Positions 54,705 to 64,000 of a stretch of DNA of 64,000 nucleotides are shown here, one piece after another. The position numbers and the translations under genes were made by a program. The DNA is from Amyelois transitella (taxonomy: Eukaryota > Arthropoda > Insecta > Lepidoptera > Pyralidae), in assembly GCF_032362555.1 (NCBI RefSeq), contig NC_083505.1, forward strand, positions 1,913,501-1,977,500, given 5' to 3'. A model generated the notes under the pieces. That model did no database searches and was not told where the DNA came from. It saw nothing but the letters and a program-made list of their open reading frames with translations. Numbering within the stretch: position 1 is the first letter of the stretch; each line of letters opens with the position of its first letter.

Positions 54705-54903
54705 AGTCTGTATCTTGATCAAATTAAGGACGTCCTGGTAAAGGGTCAGGTCAAAAGTACCCGAAACCGCCGAGCTAGTATGAAGAGAGTTATGAATGTG
54801 GATGAAGCGAAGGAAGTATGCAGAGATCGTGGCAAGTGGAAAGAGGTAGTCTCTGCCTACCCCTCCGGGAAAGAGGCGATTTTATGTATGTATGTATGTA
54901 TCA
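54705..54903 (+). repeat. LINE-L 3' fragment
   Basis: Open frame with YLDQIKDVLVKGQVKSTRN, MKRVMNVDEAKEVCRDRGKW and PSGKEA, ATGT tail. A clean, young-looking copy. Confidence 0.8.
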
Positions 54904-54927
54904 AGTCTGTAGGAAGCATACTTAAAC

Positions 54928-55070
54928 TAGCGACCCGTCCCAGCTTCGCACGGGTAGCATTTATACATATAAACCTTCGTCTGGTATCACACTATCTTTT
55001 AAATCTCGAAAGAATACTGCAACAGAATCTGTTGTGTATAAAAAGAACTATTAGTTTAATCCCGCGCACT
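54928..55070 (-). mobile_element. Helitron/SINE-like remnant
   Basis: CTAGCGACCCGTCCCAGCTT start, reverse of the end at 41601; other end not found. Confidence 0.4.
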
Positions 55071-55274
55071 TTAAATTAACCTTTAACCTTTTCTTGGGGA
55101 TTAACCCAATGTATGAAGCGAAAGTATTTTAGTTAGATATTTCAGTAAAATAGTATACGACTATAGTTTGTTCTATAAAACAAAAAGATGCAATTTTATC
55201 CATATTAGAATGTACTTTTACGACAAAATTGTTTTTAATTTTCTATTCAAAATATTTATGGTGTCTAAATATAC

Positions 55275-55522
55275 ATACATATAATCACGTATATCCCTTG
55301 CAGGGTAGACAAAGCGAACAGTCTTGAAAAGACTGATATGCCACCTTCAGCTGTTTCGCTTAATGATAAAATTGAGATTCAAATTGCGACAGGTTACTCG
55401 CCAATCGTCTGAAAAGAAGAATCCCAAATTAATTGGCATATCAGTTAGTCGCCTTTAACGACATCCATCGGAACATGGAGTGGTCCCATCTTTTTTCTAA
55501 TATTGCCAAGAACCGCACGGCA
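55275..55522 (-). repeat. SINE-1 copy
   Basis: TATACATACATATAATCACG to GCCAAGAACCGCACGGCA. Confidence 0.85.
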
Positions 55523-55599
55523 AACGAAAATTAACGTCCATTTATATCTAGGAATACTGCATTTCAAGTGCAAACCTGCAAAATCGATAGAGCAAGTTC

Positions 55600-55685
55600 A
55601 AGGCTGTGTACTTGCGCGCGGCCGCCCCCAATGTCACCCCCGCCCCCCTCCCCCTCCCCCGGGCCGCCTGATGACGTCAAAGAGC
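55600..55685. promoter_or_regulatory. C-rich (G-quadruplex-prone) block with CRE
   Basis: Five C-runs of 5-6 at 55625-29, 55637-41, 55643-48, 55650-54 and 55656-60, then TGACGTCA (55672-55679). The minus strand could form a G-quadruplex. Unique sequence. Confidence 0.45.
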
Positions 55686-55857
55686 CATTCATACACCCCC
55701 AGCACCCCCGGTCGATAGGTTAGCTAGGAGAGTTTTGGTACAAGTTATAAGAGGTAGTACATTTGTTGGTTAGGAATATTATTGTACATCGTATGTATCG
55801 TAAGACTATTTTACCTGTAATCCTTAATGAAGAATGTTTTTATTTGTACAAACGTAT

Positions 55858-56095
55858 GTTACTGCCTACCCCAATTGAGGTAGGCAGATTAGGATTTCCA
55901 GTTGCTACGATCCTTACAGACCTCTCCCGATTCCTCTACACTCATCTCTCTTTTAGAGCATATTCGACGGATGCGTAATTTGGTCCTTGAAAGTTAGACA
56001 GAATCAACAATGTCACTAAGACTGATAGTATTGCTTAAAGTTGAAATAGAGAACAGGTTGCTAGCTCGTCGCCTAAAAGAATCCCAAATTTTGTG
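55858..56095 (-). repeat. LINE-L and SINE-1 remnants
   Basis: 55858-55925 LINE-L-like, with CTGCCTACC...GGTAGGCAG as a small inverted repeat. 55985-56095 decayed minus SINE-1. 56096-56750 after it is AT-rich, no gene. Confidence 0.45.
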
Positions 56096-56751
56096 AATGA
56101 ATGATTGTATGTTGTGTATTGTATTTTTTTTGTGAATGAATGATTGTATGTACTGTAATGTGATTTACGAGTATGTTCAATCACTTTGTGATGAGTCGAT
56201 TTTCGTACTTCAACTCGTACGTATGTTAAAAAAATATTACAGAGTAAATAACTTTTTGACGACATTAACTTTTCGACAACTTGACAATTAGGTGCTAAAG
56301 AACACATTTAAGTCCAAGAAATAACCCAATTTCGACGGAAAAGCCATTTTACAATATTACTCCGCTACCGCTTATGAATCAAGCCTTACAATCCTTCAGA
56401 GAGAACTGCGGAGTTCCGAGAGATTCACAGTTTTGGTATTTCTGTGAGTGTTATAAAGAAATGCGCAGGGCCATGAATGAAACATGCATTGCGCAGTTTG
56501 GAAATCCTTGTTAAATCTGAAAAAAATGTATTATTTAATGATATACTTGATAGTGATAGAAGTAATACATAAGTTTCAAAAAAAATTTTTTTTCACTCAA
56601 AATACCTATGCTTCTACAGATTAGTAAGGTTTTAAAAACATGTTTTAATGTTAAACATTTCAGATGTAATTTTGTTTGTAATTTACACTGTCTAATGAAA
56701 AAAAATCTCCTATACTTTCTGCTTAAAAAAACTCCTGTATTTCTTTCAAAT

Positions 56752-58445
56752 ATTCATATTCATATTTATTCATATTTTTCATATTCATATTTATTTATTT
56801 CTTAACAATACAATTGTGTTGAAAATTTTGTAAAATAATACCACCACCATCCCAATAGCATTACAAATTAAAATACATAAAATCGAATTAAAATCAAACA
56901 TAGAAAAGTGGATAAATGTCAAACAAAATAAAATAGTAATAATATGTCAATGTCGTAATCGTGGGTCGGTAATCGTATTTCGCTGTGTCGTCGCTATTTG
57001 CGATTTAAATAATCATCTAAGGAGTAGAAGCACTTTTTCAATAAATAAATTTTTAATTTGTCAATAAAATGCTTTGTATACAGCAAGTCCTTCAAGTCCA
57101 TGGGCAGTCTATTAAAAAACTTTACTACCTGGTAATGAGCACTGTGCTTCACTACTAATAACCGGGCTACTGTACCTGTAACAAAATCTTTTCGTCTACT
57201 TGCTTCTCTTTTAAGTCGTTCCTCATGAGTCTCATAGTCATTAACATTTTTAGCGAAATGTGACAGCAATACCAAAATATATAAACTTGGTACAGTTAAT
57301 ATACCCAAACGAATGAAGTGGTCTTTGCACGACTCTTGTTGACGTATACGTGTTATAATTCTTATTGCCCTCTTTTGCATAACAAATGCCCTTTTCACGT
57401 TATAATCGTAACTAGCCCCCCAAAACAGTATGCTATACCTTAATTTAGATTCTACTAAGGCATAGTAGACCAATTTAAGGTGTTCCGTACCTACTTCTTC
57501 CCTGAGACTTCTTAGTACATAGCAAGCCGAACTTAGTTTTGCTTCAATATCGTCAAGCTCGTACTTCCAATTTAACAGGTAATCAACATGGACACCCAAA
57601 AATTTTACACTTTTAACTAAAGGCAAAGGCTTATTATCCAGAGAAATGCTAATACTTTCCTGATTTTGTGTATTCGTTTTTATTAAAATTAAATTCGTTT
57701 TGGAAGCATTGACAACAAGGCCATTTGCATTAAACCAATCGCTAACAGTTTTTAGGGAATTGTCCACAGATTGTTTTAGATTTAACATATTGTCGGCTGA
57801 TATTATTATATTAGTGTCATCTGCGTACAGTATTAATTTAATTGATTCTGGATCAGTGGCGGAGGTGAATTCAACTAAATCATTCACAAATAAGGTGAAA
57901 AAGACAGGTCCCAGAATACTACCTTGCGGTACTCCTGTTTTGATATTTGATACACGTGATTTATAAACTTTCTCACAATTATCTCGATCCGAACCAGTTG
58001 AACCTGTTATCTGCACAAACATTCGCCTATTTTGCAAATATGATCTGAAAAGTTGTAGGACTTTACCTCTTATCCCATAATGAAATAGTTTTTCTAGCAA
58101 CAATTCATGATTCACTGTGTCAAAGGCAGAACTTAGATCCAAAAAGACGCCAGAAACATTTTTTTTGTTATTTATAGCACTAGTAATATCGCTAATAAGA
58201 GCATTTATTGCATCCAAGGTTCCTACTCCTCTCTGGTATCCATATTGCCTTATATTTAATATACTATTTAAGTTTAAATGACGTACTAATCTGGATTTCA
58301 TTGTCTTTTCTAAAATTTTGGACAATATAGGCAGAAGTGAAATGCCTCGATACATTTTTGGATCCAGTTTTGACCCCTTTTTATGTATGGGAATTATCTT
58401 AGCCAACTTTCAAAACATCCTTAGCTAATAAAAGCAGTGAAAAAA
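56752..58445 (-). mobile_element. 5'-truncated non-LTR retrotransposon
   Basis: From a TATTCA-rich microsatellite tail (56752-56805), through an AT-rich 3' UTR and the RT frame, to a break near 58445. No endonuclease domain. Length and tail fit normal 5'-truncated LINE insertion. RT style suggests the CR1/L2/Jockey group; exact clade not decided. Confidence 0.8.
56994..58406 (-). pseudogene. LINE reverse transcriptase, 5'-truncated and frameshifted
   Basis: 470-codon frame. Order: IIPIHKKGSK and YRGISLLPILSK (residues 5-30), FLDLSSAFDTVNH (motif A, 88-100), GVPQGSILGP (motif B, 158-167), YADDTN (catalytic YADD, 194-199), then thumb and C-terminus with LRYSILFWG. All three catalytic Asp positions are present. 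The frame has no natural ATG: it opens at TTG after a TGA (58410-58412). The preceding LAKDVLKVG lies in the next frame, so one base was lost at about 58404-58410. The endonuclease half is absent. Synthesis of DNA at a nicked target is the family role; this copy is dead. Confidence 0.85.
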
Positions 58446-58770
58446 AATCAAAACGGTTTTTTTCGGTTTGTTCCTTGGCTCGGCTAATCGAATATGGTAG
58501 TAAATAAATATTCATAGTGGAACAAATTATAATTTAAATTGGTACGAAAATTGCTTAATTTAAATTATAACACAGGTTTAAAATTAATCCCATTTATAGT
58601 CGGCGCGGTGTCGCGAAAAGAAGGAAATACCCGAACAGCAACCAAAAACAAAGAAGAAATTTGATCAAATAATAGCTCTAACTATCAACGTCATAACTGA
58701 TATTTCCCGTTTATAATAACGCGCCGTAACTAGTAATAATATCAAAATAAATAAATTACTAATAAATATA
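58446..58770. other. AT-rich stretch
   Basis: A short inverted AATTTAAATTATAA pair near 58530-58570; nothing else recognised. Confidence 0.4.
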
Positions 58771-58772
58771 CG

Positions 58773-58975
58773 GGACAAATTACACAGATTGAGTTAGCCT
58801 CGAAGTAAGTTCGAGACTTGTGTTACGAGATAATAATTTAACGATACTATATTTTATAATAAATACTTATATAGATAAACATCGAACTGAACTTTCTCAT
58901 CATGCCCTGACCGGGATTCGAACCCGGGACCTCCGGTGCCACAGACAAGCGTATTACCGCTAGGCCACAGAGGCC
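58773..58975 (-). repeat. SINE-2 (tRNA-derived) copy 1
   Basis: Minus strand: GGCCTCTGTGGCCTAGCGG (A-box region), CCCGGGTTCGAATCCCGG (B box), CAGGGCATGATGAGAAAG, then body to AATTTGTCC. A Pol III-type retroposon, not a tRNA: no matching acceptor or anticodon stems. Confidence 0.85.
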
Positions 58976-59234
58976 GTCAATGATAAGCCTTCATATTGTC
59001 TACATTTGCCTTCTTAATAACAAAAAAATAATTTAAATTATAGTTTTGCTTTGTTTTATGTAAGTGTTTTTTTTATTTATTTATTTCTTATTCTGGAACA
59101 ACACCCTGTAATCAATTTGTTTCCTTCCACCCCCTTTTAGCCTGAGTTATTGCGGTAACCCCCATAATGCGTTTATTGACCTATAGTTTTAGTCCGAAGT
59201 TCCGGTCCTGTAAAAATAGTTACGTTAATTATTT

Positions 59235-59325
59235 ATTTGTTTAAACTTTATGCATGTAAAATGTACAACAGGTGGACTTAATGCCACAAGGCATTCTCTG
59301 CCAGTCGAACCTTTGGACCAAACTG
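59235..59325 (-). repeat. LINE-E 3' end
   Basis: AGGTGGACTTAATGCC and CTCTGCCAGTCGAACC antisense. Confidence 0.6.
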
Positions 59326-59412
59326 AGATGATGCGATAACTGTAAGAAATATATAAATATGAATAGGTTACATAATACACTTACATATAATAGTTTACAT
59401 ACATAAGTAAAG

Positions 59413-59571
59413 GGCCTCTGTGGCGCAGCGGTAGTACGCTTGTATCTAGGAGGTCTCCCGGGTTCGAATCCCGGCCAGGGCATGATGAGAAAAGAACTTT
59501 TTCTGATTGGCTATTTCGTAACACAAGTTTCGAACTTACTTTGAGGCTAACTCAATCTGTGTAATTTGTCC
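59413..59571 (+). repeat. SINE-2 copy 2
   Basis: A box TGGCGCAGCGG (59421-59431), B box GGTTCGAATCC (59461-59471); shortened body ending GTGTAATTTGTCC. Confidence 0.85.
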
Positions 59572-59588
59572 TGTATATGAATACGAGA

Positions 59589-59811
59589 GGACAAATTACA
59601 CAGATTGAGTTAGCCTCAAAATAAGTTCGAAACTTGTGTTACGAGATACCAACTCAACGATACTAGGTATATTTTATAATAAATACTTATATAGATAAAC
59701 ATCCAAGACCCATTCCAATCAGAGAAAGTTCGCTTCTCATCATGCCTTGCCAGGATTCGAACCCGGGACCTCCAGTTTCACAGACAAGCGCTCCGCTGCG
59801 CCACAGAGGCC
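59589..59811 (-). repeat. SINE-2 copy 3
   Basis: Full-length, tail to tail with copy 2 across 17 bp, making an inverted repeat of the shared 3' part. Confidence 0.85.
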
Positions 59812-59850
59812 ATCAAAATGTCTTAACATGTGAATAATGTCATAACATGT

Positions 59851-60121
59851 AAATACTCTGTCTACTCCTCCGAGGATGGCACTTGATTTTATGTCCGTAT
59901 ACAGTAAATACTCTGTCTACTCCTCCGGCGATGGTACTTGATTTTATGTCCGTATACAGTAAATACTCTGCCTACTCCTCCGGGGATGGTACTTGATTTT
60001 ATGTCCGTATACAGTAAATACTCTGTCTACTCCTCAGGGGATAGTACTTGATTTTATGTCCGTATACAGTAAATACTCTGTCTACTCCTCCGGCGATGGT
60101 TCTTGATTTCATGTCCGTGTA
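59851..60121. repeat. 55-bp minisatellite, five units
   Basis: Units start at 59851, 59906, 59961, 60016 and 60071 with AAATACTCTGTCTACTCCTC. Each unit holds CTCCGGGGATGGTACTTGAT and TTTATGTCCGTATACAGT, which parallels the LINE-L/SINE-1 tail. Confidence 0.95.
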
Positions 60122-60260
60122 TCTCAGTGAACTCGCAGCATTGAATGGCTGGAGGTCGTGGGCGGCATGACGTCAAAACGCCTTCGCCCGCCGCCCCTCA
60201 ACTTGACATTCGTAGGCTGTATCGATCCACACCCCCCTCACCCCCCCTTCAGAGCCGGGA
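60122..60260. promoter_or_regulatory. GC-rich island with CRE
   Basis: TGACGTCA at 60168-60175 inside GGTCGTGGGCGGCATGACG; C-runs at 60226-60248. Unique. Confidence 0.35.
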
Positions 60261-60373
60261 CCATGTTTACATTCTGAATGTGAATGAAATCTTGCCGGTT
60301 AACCTTCCGTGGAAATGATGGGTAATGTTGGACCATGAAGTGTAGTAATACATAACATTTTTATTGTAATCTT

Positions 60374-61318
60374 TGCCGTGTGGTTCTTGACACCAATACA
60401 AAAAAGAATAGGACCACTCAATCTCTTTCCCATGTATGTTGTAAAAGGCGACTAAGGGATGGGCTTATAAACTTGGGATTCTTTTTTAGGCGATGGGCTA
60501 GCAACCTGTCACTATTTGAATCTCAATTCTATCATTAAGGCCATGAAAGAGGCCATTCAGTCTTTTCAAGACTATTGGCTCTGTCTACCGCTCAAGGGAT
60601 ATAGATGTGACCATATATATGTATGTATGTATCCTGTAATCTCATATTGCTTCTTGCGCCGCCTTCTGTATGCTGTGAATATTATTCTCTCCATCCATCA
60701 CTTGTGATCTGAAAGAAATCGCTATAAGCTATAAGACTTCCAATTGTACTACAGACATATAAATTGTCACGTCTATATCCTTTGCGGAGTAGACACAGCC
60801 TGAAAGAAAAGACTGAAAGGCAACGTTCAACTCTTTGGCCCGATGATAAAATTGAGATTCTAATAGTGACAGGTTACTAACCCATCGCCTAAAAGAATCC
60901 CAAGTTTATAAGCCTATCCCTTATTCATTTAATTCATTTTTAGATAAATCTTAACTGTTGTTGGTTCTGTCTACCCCGCAGGGGATGTAGACATGACTGT
61001 TTGTGTGTCTTTTGGGTATTGGTTATAATGCCAGCCCATTAGTTCGCGTTTCTGGGTTCGATTTTGAAGGTATTTGTGTTCATCGTGCCACAAGGAATCC
61101 TCTCGATTGCCTTCTCATTGTGATCAGATTTTGTATGTGGGTGTCTTTCTGATCTTCTCTTTGTCAGGTTTATTATATGCTGTATCTTCATATTCTGCAG
61201 TATTCCTAAGAATACTATTAATTGAGCCAAATAGCTGAACGTGGCCATTCAGTCTTTTCAAGACTGTTGGCTCTATGTACCCCGCAAGGGATATAGACGT
61301 GACCATATGTATGTAAAT
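60374..61318. repeat. Four SINE-1 copies or parts
   Basis: 60374-60632 full (+). 60745-60925 partial (-). 60930-61000 tail (+). 61213-61318 3' part (+). 61005-61210 between the last two is unique. Confidence 0.85.
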
Positions 61319-61526
61319 TGATGTCATTGATGAAAACGCCGCAGTGTAGATTTTTTCCACAAGTCGCGAACTGACTTCGAGGCTTGTTCAATATTTATTT
61401 ATTCCGCAATTATTTTTTGGACGCAGCTTTAATTTTTTCAGGTCAACGACCGATATCGCTTTTTCAAAAGAAATACAAAATAAAATAACTACTGAACTTC
61501 ATAGGTACCAATCCTACTAATCCTAA

Positions 61527-62117
61527 TCCTACTACTATTATAAAGGCGAAAGTTTGTATGGATGTTTGTTACTCTTTCACGCAAAAACTACTGAACCGAT
61601 TACCATGAAATTTGGTATGTAGGTAGCTGAAGACCCAGAATAACACATAGGCTACTTTTTATCCCAGAGTTCCGCGGGATTGATAGGGTTTCCATGCGGA
61701 CGAAGTCGCGGGCGGCCTCTAGTAATATTATAAATGCGAAAGTCTGTTAGGGTGTCAGTATGGATGTTTGTTACTCTTTCACGCAAAAACTTCTGAACCG
61801 ATTACGATGAAATTTGGTATGTAGGTAGCTAAACACCCAGAATAACATATAGGCTTTATATCCCGCGGGTAGGGTAATAGGGTTTCCATGCGGACGAAGT
61901 CGCGGGCTGCCGCTAGTATTATAAATGCGAAAGTTTGTGAGTATGTCAGTTTGGATGTTTGTTACTCTTTCACGCAAAAACTACTTAACCGATCACGATG
62001 AAATTTGGTATGTAGGTAGCCGAAGACCCAGAATAACATATAGGCTACTTTTTTATTGCGGAGTTCCCGCGGGATTGATAGGGTTTCCATGCGGACGAAG
62101 TAGCGGGCGGCCTCTAG
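61527..62117 (+). mobile_element. Three tandem Hel-A elements
   Basis: Head-to-tail units 61527-61722, 61723-61916 and 61917-62117, each ending CTAG after the GGACGAAGTCGCGGGC (or GTAGCGGGC) block. Only the first has a TC start, after A (61526); the last is followed by T (62118). Units 2 and 3 start directly at AATATTATAAATGCG-like sequence. Confidence 0.8.
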
Positions 62118-62204
62118 TTTACAATATAATGTTAAGTTCAAATTAAATAATGTCTTCTTTCGTATTTGTTACTTAAAAATTCAAATATTATCTTTAAACA
62201 ATTT

Positions 62205-62730
62205 TTTCATTCAGTCTTTTCAAGACTGTTAGCTCTGTCTAGCCCACAAGGGATATAGACGTGACTGTATGTATATATATGTAAAAATTTGTTCTCGTAT
62301 TTATTTTACGTATAAAATTACCAAAACCAGCAATGTAGTTGTGTTTATATCGTACGTGTAATGACCTCCAGCGCGCCCTTACCCCTGCGAGGCGCCCGTG
62401 ACGTCAACAACGACCTTAAAAGGGAGAAGATACGCCCTGTTCCAAGTCGTGGTCGATTATAAGTATTACATGATCGGTTTTCGTGTTTTTTTTAAATAAA
62501 AACCGGCTCCAATGAATGCAGCCACTCCATCTCGTTCCCGTGGATGTCGTAAAAGGCGATTAATTAAAGGTTTATAAATTTGGGATCCTTCTTTTAGGCG
62601 ATAGCCTAGCGACTTGTCACTATTTGAATCTTAATTCTATCAATAAGCCAAACAGCTGAACGAGGCCTTTTAGTCTTTTCAAGACTGTTGGCTCTGTCTA
62701 CCCCGCAAGGGATATAGACGTGATTGTGTA
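62205..62730 (+). repeat. SINE-1 pieces around a CRE island
   Basis: 62205-62280 SINE-1 tail. 62360-62415 GC-rich unique patch with CCCGTGACGTCAAC (CRE 62399-62406). 62515-62730 5'-truncated SINE-1 without ATGT tail. Confidence 0.75.
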
Positions 62731-62888
62731 ACTCTGAACGTCTTATTTTGCCTCTAAATATTTTTTCATTTTCCTCTTCAGATGTATTTTCAGTTATATA
62801 CATATAATCTGTGGCTACGTCTAACAAAAGTGGGCGTTGAATGAGTTAGCGGGGGCGTTTCGCCTCAATTGAGCGGTTTTATTAAGAA

Positions 62889-63092
62889 CTAGAGGCCGCC
62901 CGCGACTTCGTCCGCATGGAAACCCTATCAATCCCGCGGGAACTCTGGGATAAAAAGTAGCCTATGTGTTATTCTGGGTCTTCAGCTACCTACATACCAA
63001 ATTTCATGGTAATCGGTTCAGTAGTTTTTGCATGAAAGAGTAACAAACATCCATACAAACTTTCGCCTTTATAATAGTAGTAGGAAGTAGGA
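62889..63092 (-). mobile_element. Hel-A copy
   Basis: CTAG 62889-62892 after A; GTAGGA before T (63093). Near identical to 13598-13804. Confidence 0.75.
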
Positions 63093-63307
63093 TACTCGAG
63101 CAATTGAAGGAATATTAGAAGTATCTCCAATCTCCATGTTAACTTTTGCCCGCGATTTCACCCACGTACATTATATACTTATGTTATCATACATCCTGTC
63201 AGAACAGTACTTAGTATTGCCAGAATGTATGATACCTTTGAAATGAAATTGAATCCATTGAATAATTTTCGTTTTAATGAAAGAAAAGAAAACCCTCGTG
63301 AAAATTG

Positions 63308-63385
63308 TTGGTAATGCTGTGTGGTTCCAATAGAAAAATGAAAAGGACAACTCCATCTCTTTCCCATGGATGTCGTAAAAGGCAA
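63308..63385 (+). repeat. SINE-1 5' fragment
   Basis: GCTGTGTGGTTCC to GATGTCGTAAAAGGC, then breaks off. Confidence 0.75.
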
Positions 63386-64000
63386 AATCCGTTTAGTAAA
63401 GGTTTGAAGTTCGCGGGGCATCAAAATCGTCTAACAAGTTTTTGTTATATAAAAAAATTCGAGATCTTAGTTTGCTAACAAAACAAGTATTGGAAATTGG
63501 ACTTTGTCTAGCAGGTGTGTGAAAAATATACATCCCGAGCACGTAACATTGAAGGCGTGTCAACAACCAAAGGAATCTTAGAGCGAATCCAGTGGAAACC
63601 GGTTTGTTTGGCGTTCCGCCAGATTGCGGCGTTCACACTCTCTCCAAGTGTCTGCGTTATTTTTTTTTGGCATTTTGTTGTGACTACATCGCACCTCTGT
63701 TATATGATCTGTGGTTTCACGTATCGGGTATTTTGAATTAAGAATTTAGGAGTAATTTTTTTTTAAAGGAGATAGACGTCGTTTTAAATTAAAAAGAATA
63801 TAGGGCTTATAAAGTAACACTTGGCGGGAATCCAAACGTCATGTTGTTCGTGGTGTAATATTGTTCCATTTTTATTTATTTATGTACACAATAATATAGG
63901 TACAGATGATTGAGAAGTTGTGTATCAAATCAAAATCAAATATTTTATTTTCTCTGAAATCTCAACAAGCAGTAAATACATAACATAGTTAAAATTATGA
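63386..64000. other. Unique end of window
   Basis: An open frame at 63515-63736 has no recognisable domain. The last 60 bp (CAAATATTTTATTTTCTCTG) looks like the start of an antisense LINE tail. Confidence 0.35.

Noticed and set aside
57700-57966. 88-residue plus-strand frame inside the LINE
   Set aside because: Antisense shadow of the reverse transcriptase frame.
58900-58975. tRNA gene on the minus strand
   Set aside because: A and B boxes are present but no cloverleaf acceptor or anticodon pairing, and two more copies share the same non-tRNA body: it is SINE-2.
63515-63736. 73-residue frame near the window end
   Set aside because: Part falls in low-complexity T-runs; no domain or signals.

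Overview
This window looks like moth or butterfly (Lepidoptera) nuclear DNA. It is AT-rich, intron-bearing eukaryotic sequence crowded with short retroposons ending in ATGT repeats, small rolling-circle elements with TC...CTAG ends (a type common in Lepidoptera), tRNA-headed SINEs and 5'-truncated LINEs. No prokaryotic operon, CRISPR array or viral gene set is visible.

The one clear host protein gene is a two-exon KLF10/11-class zinc-finger transcription factor (insect cabut type) at 14485-15705 (+). It sits behind a GC-rich promoter-like block that holds a CRE palindrome, inverted CCAAT boxes and a carbohydrate-response-element-like E-box pair. Host RNA genes are a U5 snRNA at 7772-7888, a second U5-like copy at 9305-9422, and a tRNA-Ile(AAT) at 40566-40639. 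A TATA/initiator promoter followed by a signal-peptide exon at 33545-33681 (+) suggests the start of an unidentified secreted-protein gene. A possible 40-nt exon lies at 39252-39291.

Layout: 0-5 kb is nested repeats with a ~1.5 kb tandem segmental duplication. 5-9.5 kb carries LINE tails, the U5 loci and CTCF-like sites. 9.5-13.8 kb is a fold-back element and Helitron-like copies. 13.8-17.8 kb is the KLF gene and its flanks. 17.8-31.4 kb is dense SINE/LINE debris, with a short LTR retrotransposon at 21431-22357. 31.9-41.4 kb is the largest repeat-poor block (signal-peptide exon, possible microexon, tRNA). 41.4-56 kb is again SINE-rich, with a solo LTR at 46645-46880. 56.7-58.45 kb is a 5'-truncated, frameshifted CR1/L2/Jockey-like LINE. 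58.7-64 kb holds three tRNA-derived SINEs, a minisatellite and tandem Helitron-like copies.

Names used here: SINE-1 = element starting GTGCCGTGTGGTTCCCGG and ending in (ATGT)n, about 250 bp, roughly 65 full or partial copies. LINE-L = LINE C-terminal/3' fragment containing RNRRACMKRVMNVDEAK, whose last ~45 bp resembles the SINE-1 tail. SINE-2 = tRNA-like head GGCCTCTGTGGC. SINE-3 = tRNA-like head plus a body containing CAGGTTTCCTCACGATG (on the strand opposite the head). Rep-D = repeat with GAAGCGGC and TGACGTCA. LINE-E = LINE 3' end with GGCGGACTTAAT (antisense form). Hel-A and Hel-B = two Helitron-like families. Strand for SINE-1 is + when the ATGT tail points right. Eleven TGACGTCA palindromes lie outside recognised repeats, several in short GC-rich islands, so the repeat-filled space around the KLF gene may hold many CREB/ATF-type regulatory sites.
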